Positions 5,778 through 10,405 of a stretch of DNA of 10,405 nucleotides are shown here, in pieces. Position 1 is the stretch's first letter. Every line of letters begins with the position of its first letter. The DNA lies in NCBI GenBank assembly GCA_004283105.1, contig SHLN01000080.1, forward strand, positions 1 through 10,405. Direction: 5' to 3'. The translations under genes were made by a program, and so were the position numbers. Origin of the DNA: Acidimicrobiia bacterium. Lineage in GTDB: Bacteria > Actinomycetota > Acidimicrobiia > Spongiisociales > SHLN01. Under the pieces are notes generated by a model. It did no database searches. It worked only from the letters and a program-made list of their open reading frames with translations, and was not told the origin of the DNA.

Positions 5778-6278
5778 ATGAATGTACTGGTGACGGCGGC
5801 CTCGAAGCACGGCGCCACCGCCGAGATTGCCGAAGCAGTTGGCCGGGTGCTGACCGAGCACGGTCACGTTTCGTCGGTAGTGGCCCCCGAGGAGGTCATA
5901 CACGTCGATGACTTCGATGCCGTCGTCATCGGGAGCGCCGTCTATGCCGGCCACTGGCTCAAGCCGGCCAAAGAACTGATCGAACGAACCCAGGAGCGAC
6001 TCGTTGCCATCCCGGTGTGGACGTTCTCGAGCGGACCGATCGGTGATCCGGCCAAGCCCGACGAGGACCCCGTCGACGTCGCCGACGTGCTGTCGGCAGT
6101 CAATTCGACCGAGCACATGCTGTTTGCCGGCAAGCTCGACAAGGAGACGCTGGGATTTGCCGAACGGGCCATCACCAAGGCCCTCAAGGCTCCCGACGGC
6201 GACTTCCGGGATTGGGATGCCATCTCGGCATGGGCCACCGCCATCGCCTCGGAGCTGGCCGAACCGGGAGGCCCCTGA
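5778..6278 (+). CDS. Flavodoxin-domain protein (HemG-like fold)
   Basis: This 166-residue cytoplasmic flavoprotein has a flavodoxin fold. The FMN phosphate loop is TAASKHGAT at residues 6-14. The second loop VVIGSAVYAGHW (49-60) and the third FSSGPIGDPAKP (83-94) would flank the isoalloxazine ring. Order and spacing resemble E. coli HemG (VVIGASIRYGHY, then a short loop, then IAGALRY against LFAGKLDKE here at 115-123, then a DW..I..WA..IA end). A true protoporphyrinogen oxidase role is not shown; actinobacteria commonly carry such proteins as general flavodoxin-like reductases. GCGGGAG precedes the ATG by six bases. A DosR-like site lies 55 bases upstream, which would fit induction by low oxygen or redox stress. 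A lipoprotein gene follows after 36 bases and may be co-transcribed. Confidence 0.88.
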   Translation: MNVLVTAASKHGATAEIAEAVGRVLTEHGHVSSVVAPEEVIHVDDFDAVVIGSAVYAGHWLKPAKELIERTQERLVAIPVWTFSSGPIGDPAKPDEDPVDVADVLSAVNSTEHMLFAGKLDKETLGFAERAITKALKAPDGDFRDWDAISAWATAIASELAEPGGP

Positions 6279-6314
6279 GCCTCCAAAAAGGGCTCGAAGC
6301 CGAAAGGAGACCCG

Positions 6315-6929
6315 ATGCGATTGACCACGCAGACACTCTTCTGTTCCGCATTGCTGCTCGCCCTCTCATCGGGGCTCGTGGCATGCGGAAGCGACGATCA
6401 GCTGTCCCTGAATGAGTACATGGACCGCATCGACTCCGCGGCCACCGTGGCGGGTGAGCGAGGAGAAGAGCTGGTGGCCGACGCGGTCGGCATCGGCGAC
6501 GTGACCCCGGTCCAATTGCAGTCGTTCCTGGCGCGATCGCTGGCCGACCTTCGGATTCCTCTCCAGGAGACGGTGGACGAACTCACGCCGCCCGATCAAC
6601 TCGCCGACCTGCACGAGCGCCTGTGGGGTTGGCACGCTGAACTCATCGCCGTTGAGACGACGCTCGCTTCCCGGGTTGGTGATACCGAGGACACGGACGC
6701 CGGGTGGACCGCCCTCTCCGATAGCCCTGAGATGGAGGCGTATCGGGCCACCCTCGCCGAGGGGAAGGAGCTCTGCGACGGGTTTCAGGCTGAGCTCGAC
6801 GCCATCACCGCCGTCGGCGGGTTTGCCGACGTGCCCTGGATGCCGGGCGAGCTGGGGGGCGTGGTCGAAACGGCCCTCGGCTGCCAGTGGTTTCCCGACC
6901 GCCCGGCGGACATCTATCGCTATCCGTGA
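6315..6929 (+). CDS. Putative lipoprotein of unknown function
   Basis: This 204-residue protein has a lipoprotein signal: positive start, hydrophobic core and lipobox L-V-A-C with the modified Cys at residue 24, followed by G-S-D-D. The mature part is acidic and mainly helical, with a probable bundle around residues 30-165. Two further cysteines, C154 and C190, could pair outside the membrane. A Pro/Trp-rich tail (PWMPGE, QWFPDRP) follows. No family is recognised. An excellent Shine-Dalgarno AAAGGAG (6303-6309) sits five bases before the ATG. It is 36 bases after the flavodoxin gene on the same strand. Its stop lies five bases from the end of the convergent VOC gene, leaving no room for a separate terminator. 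Confidence 0.85.
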   Translation: MRLTTQTLFCSALLLALSSGLVACGSDDQLSLNEYMDRIDSAATVAGERGEELVADAVGIGDVTPVQLQSFLARSLADLRIPLQETVDELTPPDQLADLHERLWGWHAELIAVETTLASRVGDTEDTDAGWTALSDSPEMEAYRATLAEGKELCDGFQAELDAITAVGGFADVPWMPGELGGVVETALGCQWFPDRPADIYRYP

Positions 6930-6934
6930 GCCCC

Positions 6935-7306
6935 CTAGACGTGCTGGTCGAGGAGGATCACATTGCCGTCCGGATCGGTGACCGTGAAGCTGGCCGGCCC
7001 GCTCGGCGTGTCGGCGGTCGTGTCTCCACTCACGTCGAGGCCACCCGACACCAGCTCGGCGCGAAGCTCTCGCACGTCGGTGAACTCCTGCGCCGGCTCC
7101 CCCAGACCCTTCCACCCTGGATTGAAGGTGAGGATGTTGCCCTCGAACATGCCGTGGAAGAGCCCTATGGCGGTGGTCCCGTTCGCCACGATCGTCCACG
7201 TGCTGCCGTCGCCGGCCACCATGGCAAACCCGAGCTTCTCATAGAAGTCGCGAGAGGCCCCCATGTCCTCGACGGCCAGGCTGACCGAGAATGCTCCGAG
7301 CTCCAT
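6935..7306 (-). CDS. VOC-family protein (glyoxalase/bleomycin-resistance/dioxygenase fold)
   Basis: This 123-residue single-domain protein has two beta-alpha-beta-beta-beta modules, the usual VOC length. The first module opens FSVSLAVEDMGASRDFYEKLGF (residues 6-27) and the second ends with the hallmark T-D-P-D-G-N-V-I-L-L-D (110-120). VOC proteins dimerise and often bind a divalent metal. Here the usual first-strand His is Ser8, and likely ligands are limited to H51 and D120, so metal-dependent catalysis is uncertain. The product may bind or sequester a small molecule, and no substrate can be named. GGAGGA lies five bases before the ATG. The gene diverges from the MDR enzyme across 136 bases holding a DosR-like site, so the two may be co-regulated. 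Confidence 0.9.
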   Translation of the reverse strand: MELGAFSVSLAVEDMGASRDFYEKLGFAMVAGDGSTWTIVANGTTAIGLFHGMFEGNILTFNPGWKGLGEPAQEFTDVRELRAELVSGGLDVSGDTTADTPSGPASFTVTDPDGNVILLDQHV

Positions 7307-7333
7307 TGCGTTCCTCCCTCGATGATTGCGACC

Positions 7334-7339
7334 ACACTA
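7334..7339 (-). promoter_or_regulatory. Possible -10 element of the first VOC gene
   Basis: TAGTGT on the minus strand would give a start near 7327 and a leader of about 20 bases with the Shine-Dalgarno. The DosR-like site at 7360-7373 would then be centred near -40. There is no good -35, as expected for an activator-dependent promoter. Confidence 0.3.
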
Positions 7340-7359
7340 CGAGCCATACCCCGACCGAT

Positions 7360-7373
7360 GTGACGTTGGTCCC
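7360..7373. promoter_or_regulatory. DosR/DevR-like inverted-repeat site between the VOC and MDR genes
   Basis: GTGAC-GTTG-GTCCC has the same half sites and spacing as the site at 5709-5722. The match continues through TGG and, after one or two unmatched bases, ACTCC (7379-7383). It lies 69 bases before the MDR start and 53 bases from the VOC start. Being nearly symmetrical, it could act in either direction. Confidence 0.45.
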
Positions 7374-7442
7374 TGGCGACTCCCGACCGGCCCGGTCACC
7401 GTTGATCGAAGCGAACCCACTCGACTCGACCGGGAGACCAGC

Positions 7443-8414
7443 ATGAAGGCGATCGTCCACGACGAGTACGGATCCACCGACGTGCTGAAGCTGGCGGAGA
7501 TCGACACGCCGGCCATCAAGGACAACGAGCTACTGGTGCGGGTGCGGGCCGCGTCGCTGAATCCGTACGACTGGCACCTCCGGACCGGTAAGCCGTTGCT
7601 CTTCCGTGTCCTGTTCGGTCTTCGCAAACCGAAGAAGCGGGGCATCGGCGCCGACCTCGCCGGCGAGGTCAAAGCGGTGGGAGCCGGCGTCACGCAGTTC
7701 CGGTCCGGCGACGAGGTGTACGGAGAGGTCGAAGCAGGCGCCCTGGCAGAGTATGTGGCCGTCTCCGAGGACGCCGTGGCGCTCAAGCCCACCAACCTGA
7801 CGTTCGAGCAAGCCGCCGCCGTCCCGATGGGCGGCCTCACGTCGTTGCAGGCCCTGCGCGACAAGGGGGGAATCCGTCCAGGCCAGACGGTTCTCATCAA
7901 CGGCTCATCGGGAGGTGTCGGGACGTTTGCCGTACAGATTGCGAAGGCATTCGGGGCGGAGGTAACGGCGGTGTGCAGCACGAAGAACATCGAGTTGGTG
8001 CGGTCTCTCGGCGCCGACCACGTCGTCGACTACACCCGGGAGGACTTCACCAAGGGCGAGAGGCGGTATGACCTCATGCTCGACAACGTCGGGAACCACT
8101 CAGCCACGGCGTGCCGGCGGGTGCTCGCCCCGAAGGGAGTGCGGGTGGCCACGTTTGGAAGCCCCGAAAACACCTGGCTCGGGCCGCTCGCCGCCATGGC
8201 CCGAATGGCATTGCTTTCACTGTTCGTCGGCCAGAAGATGATCCCGTTCAGCGCCAAGCCCCGCCGGGCGGACTTCGAGACCCTCACCGAGATGATCGAG
8301 GCGGGGAAGGTCTCACCGGTCATCGACCGCACGCACCCCCTGGCCGAAGCCGCCGAGGCGATGGAGTACCTCGATGCGGGCCACGCCCGGGGCAAGGTCG
8401 TGATAACGATCTGA
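7443..8414 (+). CDS. MDR-family NAD(P)H-dependent oxidoreductase (quinone-oxidoreductase-like)
   Basis: This 323-residue cytoplasmic enzyme belongs to the medium-chain dehydrogenase/reductase superfamily. The GroES-like catalytic domain covers about residues 1-125 (VRVRAASLNPYDWHLRTG at 33-50, G-I-G-A-D-L-A-G-E-V near 67-76). The Rossmann domain begins at about 126, with the nucleotide motif GSSGGVG at 154-160 preceded by R-P-G-Q-T-V-L-I-N. There is no Cys/His set for catalytic or structural zinc, which places it with zinc-free quinone oxidoreductases and related enone reductases. The end, G-K-V-V-I-T-I, is typical. The substrate is probably a quinone or reactive enal/enone, by inference. GGGAG stands about five bases before ATG; the frame is open upstream to 7326, but homology starts at MKAIV. 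A DosR-like box lies 69 bases upstream. Confidence 0.9.
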   Translation: MKAIVHDEYGSTDVLKLAEIDTPAIKDNELLVRVRAASLNPYDWHLRTGKPLLFRVLFGLRKPKKRGIGADLAGEVKAVGAGVTQFRSGDEVYGEVEAGALAEYVAVSEDAVALKPTNLTFEQAAAVPMGGLTSLQALRDKGGIRPGQTVLINGSSGGVGTFAVQIAKAFGAEVTAVCSTKNIELVRSLGADHVVDYTREDFTKGERRYDLMLDNVGNHSATACRRVLAPKGVRVATFGSPENTWLGPLAAMARMALLSLFVGQKMIPFSAKPRRADFETLTEMIEAGKVSPVIDRTHPLAEAAEAMEYLDAGHARGKVVITI

Positions 8415-8415
8415 A

Positions 8416-8429
8416 CTCCCGAGCGGGAG
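8416..8429. terminator. Possible bidirectional hairpin between convergent genes
   Basis: CTCCCG and CGGGAG are perfect complements around AG, giving a stem of five with a four-base loop. It begins one base after the MDR stop, in the 43-base gap before the convergent lipoprotein gene. No T-tract follows on either strand, so intrinsic termination is unproven. Confidence 0.3.
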
Positions 8430-8457
8430 GGCGAGGCCGCTCACATCACCCGAGTGC

Positions 8458-8829
8458 CTAGCTGCCGAAGCTGAACCCACCCCGTTCTATGCCTGAGATG
8501 AGGGCACTGATGAACGCCTGCCCGGCCGGGTTGGTCGGACCCGCCTCGAGCTCATCGATCCGCGCACCGAGCAGGTCGGCTATCTCGGCGTCCGAACAGT
8601 CCGAATTGGCGGTTCGTCGTTCCAACTCCCGAGCGCGGGTGGCATAGTCGGACGCAGTGAGCGGATTTGATTCCAGGTCGGCGAGTGATTTGCCGTCCAG
8701 ATCGTCGATGACGTCCTGGAAGAACACCATCCCGTCGTCGACGATGGCCGAGCAGTCCGCACCACCGCCGCTCGTGCAGCCGGCCAACACCAGCGCAAGC
8801 ACCGATAGAACCACGACCATCTTTCGCAC
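8458..8829 (-). CDS. Small putative lipoprotein
   Basis: With a GTG start at 8829 this is a 123-residue lipoprotein: V-R-K, a hydrophobic core, and lipobox L-A-G-C with the modified Cys at 18. A Gly/Ser spacer (TSGGGAD) and an acidic helical domain follow, containing two cysteines (in GGADCSA and NSDCSD). It is not assigned to a family. GTG is preferred because AAGGGAG (8834-8840 on the minus strand) is four bases upstream; ATG at 8820 is the alternative and leaves the lipobox intact. The frame is open much further upstream, but that part overlaps the VOC gene and has no signal-peptide sense. It lies 43 bases after the second VOC gene. TAGCAT (8852-8857) in that gap could be a separate -10 element. 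Confidence 0.8.
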   Translation of the reverse strand: MRKMVVVLSVLALVLAGCTSGGGADCSAIVDDGMVFFQDVIDDLDGKSLADLESNPLTASDYATRARELERRTANSDCSDAEIADLLGARIDELEAGPTNPAGQAFISALISGIERGGFSFGS

Positions 8830-8872
8830 GACTCTCCCTTCTGTCAGGCACATGCTACGGACCGGACGCGAA

Positions 8873-9292
8873 TCACCCTTCGGTGAGCTCCTCAAACAAC
8901 GTGATCTGGATGCCTCCCGGGGCCTCCAAACGCGAGTTGAGCGAGTCCCACGGGGTCCGGGTGGGAAGGGCGACCAGCTCCGCTCCCCCGGCGACGACCG
9001 CATCGGTTGCCTGAGCGGCGTCCACGACTTCGAATCCGACCCGAATGCTGCGACCGACGTCCCGTCCCACCTCGAGCCGGTCGATGAGGAGCCGTTGTTC
9101 CGGATTGACGAGCTCTAGCGTTGCCCGCCCGGCCTGGAGTGCGACGACCCGAGCACCCCCCTCGCTCTCGACAGAGAACTCCTCATCCAGGCCGAGGACG
9201 TCTCGGTAGAAGGCGACCGCCTCGTCAAAGTCTTCGACTTCGACGACCAGTCGCATCTGCTTGACCTCCGGCCGATCACCCTGAGTACCCAT
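8873..9292 (-). CDS. VOC-family protein (second copy type)
   Basis: This 139-residue single-domain VOC protein starts with a polar stretch of about 12 residues. The fold then begins at MRLVVEVEDFDEAVAFYRDVLGL (13-35) and closes with APGGIQITLFEE (124-135), the variant of the usual 'DPDGN.IELFE' end. E60 (in ATLELV) and E134 sit where metal ligands often occur. Similarity to the other VOC protein in the window is confined to family hallmarks, so this is not a recent duplicate. GGAGG lies five bases before the ATG at 9292, inside CGAGGGAGGA, a ten-base leader identical to that of the first VOC gene. An internal ATG at 9256 would start right at the fold, but it lacks as good a ribosome site. It probably forms an operon with the small lipoprotein downstream. 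The substrate is unknown. Confidence 0.9.
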   Translation of the reverse strand: MGTQGDRPEVKQMRLVVEVEDFDEAVAFYRDVLGLDEEFSVESEGGARVVALQAGRATLELVNPEQRLLIDRLEVGRDVGRSIRVGFEVVDAAQATDAVVAGGAELVALPTRTPWDSLNSRLEAPGGIQITLFEELTEG

Positions 9293-9412
9293 GCCATCCT
9301 CCCTCGTTCAAGCCATTGTGCCCCGCTGCGATGGGCTTCCGGCAGATGCGTCCGTTCGCCTCTACCGATCCGCCGGGCTGGTCGTGGAAGCTTGGTGTGT
9401 CAGGAGGCTGAT

Positions 9413-10243
9413 ATGCCTTGTTTCTTTCTCCGCCGCGCCGGGCTGTACGTGGCAATCCTCGGGCTGGTGCTGGCGGCGCTCGTGGCCGGATGCTCGGACG
9501 ACGATTCCTCCATTGGCCCCGGACCTGGCGGACCTGTCGGGCCGGTTGGGCCGGTCGGACCGGATGGCGAGGACGACGGGATCCCCGGGTCCGGCACCCT
9601 CACGATCCAGGAACGAATCGCGAAAGTAGACGTAGTCGTCATTGAGCAGATCGTATTCCGGAGCGAGGGCGAAGTGACCATCAGCAACGGCACACCCGCG
9701 TCACTCACCATCGAAACGGATGACAATCTCCATCAGTACCTCGAGGCCACGCTGCGCGGAACCACACTCGAGATCTCAACCGTCGATGGCATCGACATCG
9801 CTCCGAGCGAGCCCCCGGTGTTCCGGGTCGACGTGCCCGATCTCAGGGCGGTGGAACTCGCCGGCGCCGGCACGATCGACATCGGAGCGATCGAAGCCGA
9901 TCGATTCGAGCTAGCCCTCAGTGGGGTGGGCGACGTATACATCGGCACTGTCACCCTCGATGAACTGGTCGTCTCACTGAGTGGTGTCGGAACGGTGTCC
10001 TTGACCGGTTCGACCGACCGACAGGAGGTGTGGGTGGCCGGTGTCACGGTTTACGATGCGGCCGATCTGGAAAGCCGCACCGCCGCCGTCACGGGTGCAG
10101 GAACCGGACAGGCAACCATCTGGGTATCGGAGGAACTGGAGATCACCGCGGCGGATACGGCCTCGGTGAGCTACTTCGGGGAACCGGCGGTAACCCAGAC
10201 CCTCGCAGGTCTAGCCACCGTGACCGCGCAGGGAGCGAAATAG
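9413..10243 (+). CDS. Lipoprotein with collagen-like linker and DUF2807-type (head GIN) domain
   Basis: This 276-residue exported lipoprotein has lipobox L-V-A-G-C with Cys at residue 27. Residues 35-52 are a collagen-like run with Gly at every third position and three G-P-V triplets, encoded by a visible nine-base DNA periodicity. The rest (about 72-265) matches DUF2807, the GIN domain found in putative adhesin-like proteins. It has a right-handed beta-helix pattern, with G-A-G-T-I-D-I (151-157), S-G-V-G-D-V-Y-I (170-177), S-G-V-G-T-V-S-L (190-197) and G-A-G near 228-230 repeating about every 20-40 residues. DUF2807 proteins are cell-surface or periplasmic and of unknown function. AGGAGG (9402-9407) stands five bases before the ATG. 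Another lipoprotein starts 25 bases downstream, so an operon is likely. Confidence 0.88.
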   Translation: MPCFFLRRAGLYVAILGLVLAALVAGCSDDDSSIGPGPGGPVGPVGPVGPDGEDDGIPGSGTLTIQERIAKVDVVVIEQIVFRSEGEVTISNGTPASLTIETDDNLHQYLEATLRGTTLEISTVDGIDIAPSEPPVFRVDVPDLRAVELAGAGTIDIGAIEADRFELALSGVGDVYIGTVTLDELVVSLSGVGTVSLTGSTDRQEVWVAGVTVYDAADLESRTAAVTGAGTGQATIWVSEELEITAADTASVSYFGEPAVTQTLAGLATVTAQGAK

Positions 10244-10268
10244 CAGGGACCCCGGAAGGAGGGTGACC

Positions 10269-10405
10269 ATGCGACACGTGTGTTTGGCGATTGCCACGGC
10301 CATGATTGTGGCAATCGCCGGGTGCGGGGGCGGTGGTTCCGACGTCGCGACCACCGCGGGCATTGACTCTTCCAAGCCATCCACAACCGAGATCACCTTT
10401 GAGTC
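10269..10405 (+). CDS. Lipoprotein, N-terminal part (runs off the window)
   Basis: Forty-five codons are visible. The start is MRHVCLAIATAMIVAIAGCG, with lipobox I-A-G-C and the modified Cys at residue 19, then a Gly-rich tether (GGGGS) and a Thr/Ser-rich segment. AAGGAGG lies at 10256-10262, six bases before ATG. The gene is 25 bases after the DUF2807 lipoprotein and in the same direction, so co-transcription is expected. A paralogous DUF2807 product is possible, but the visible part cannot show it. Confidence 0.8.
   Translation, partial: MRHVCLAIATAMIVAIAGCGGGGSDVATTAGIDSSKPSTTEITFE

Noticed and set aside
5778..6278. Assignment of the flavodoxin-domain gene as hemG
   Set aside because: The fold and loops resemble HemG, but no heme gene is nearby and the similarity is not enough to give the enzyme name.
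6366..7199. Minus-strand open frame (277 codons) across the lipoprotein and VOC genes
   Set aside because: It overlaps two well-supported genes; the sequence is His/Arg-rich and has no recognisable fold.
1..10405. CRISPR array, tRNA/rRNA gene, insertion sequence, prophage or defence island
   Set aside because: No spaced direct repeats of suitable length, no cloverleaf or rRNA core seen, no transposase or integrase, and no nuclease/helicase-type genes.

Overview
The window is GC-rich, gene-dense bacterial DNA. The best guess is an actinobacterial lineage, possibly an uncultured Acidimicrobiia-like organism. The grounds are high GC with strong GC bias at third codon positions, several genes that look leaderless with a TAnnnT -10 element, sites resembling the DosR/DevR box, and a secreted protein with D-W-D-x-D-G repeats. 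The taxon is inferred from style, not from a marker gene. There is no rRNA, tRNA, CRISPR array, transposase, phage gene or integration site. No stretch over 300 bases lacks a gene.

Left half (1-5205). A truncated LON substrate-binding-domain gene (minus) diverges from an EamA/DMT permease (plus) across a 100-base spacer holding a 9-bp tandem repeat. The permease converges tail to tail, with a 4-base CTAG stop overlap, on a minus-strand series that reads from right to left: trmL (tRNA wobble ribose methyltransferase), a 621-residue secreted FG-GAP propeller protein, a 210-residue membrane protein with an N-terminal helical motif, and a TIGR01777-type NAD(P)-binding epimerase-like protein. The series looks like an operon. 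However, each of its genes, and also the LON gene and the permease, has TAnnnT exactly six bases before ATG and no convincing Shine-Dalgarno. That points to leaderless transcripts with separate start points.

Right half (5276-10405). These genes carry recognisable Shine-Dalgarno sequences instead. In order they are: a 135-residue protein with a possible ribbon-helix-helix start, a flavodoxin-domain protein, a lipoprotein, a VOC protein (minus), an MDR-family quinone-oxidoreductase-like enzyme, a small lipoprotein and a second VOC protein (both minus), a lipoprotein with a short collagen-like linker and a DUF2807-type domain, and the start of another lipoprotein. The flavodoxin gene and the VOC/MDR divergent spacer share an unusual inverted-repeat site, GTGAC-N4-GTCCC, inside a longer conserved block. 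This suggests common control of redox genes by a DosR-like response regulator.

No defence, secretion or biosynthetic system is evident. The two signals most worth following are the paired DosR-like sites and the sharp split between leaderless and Shine-Dalgarno-led genes.
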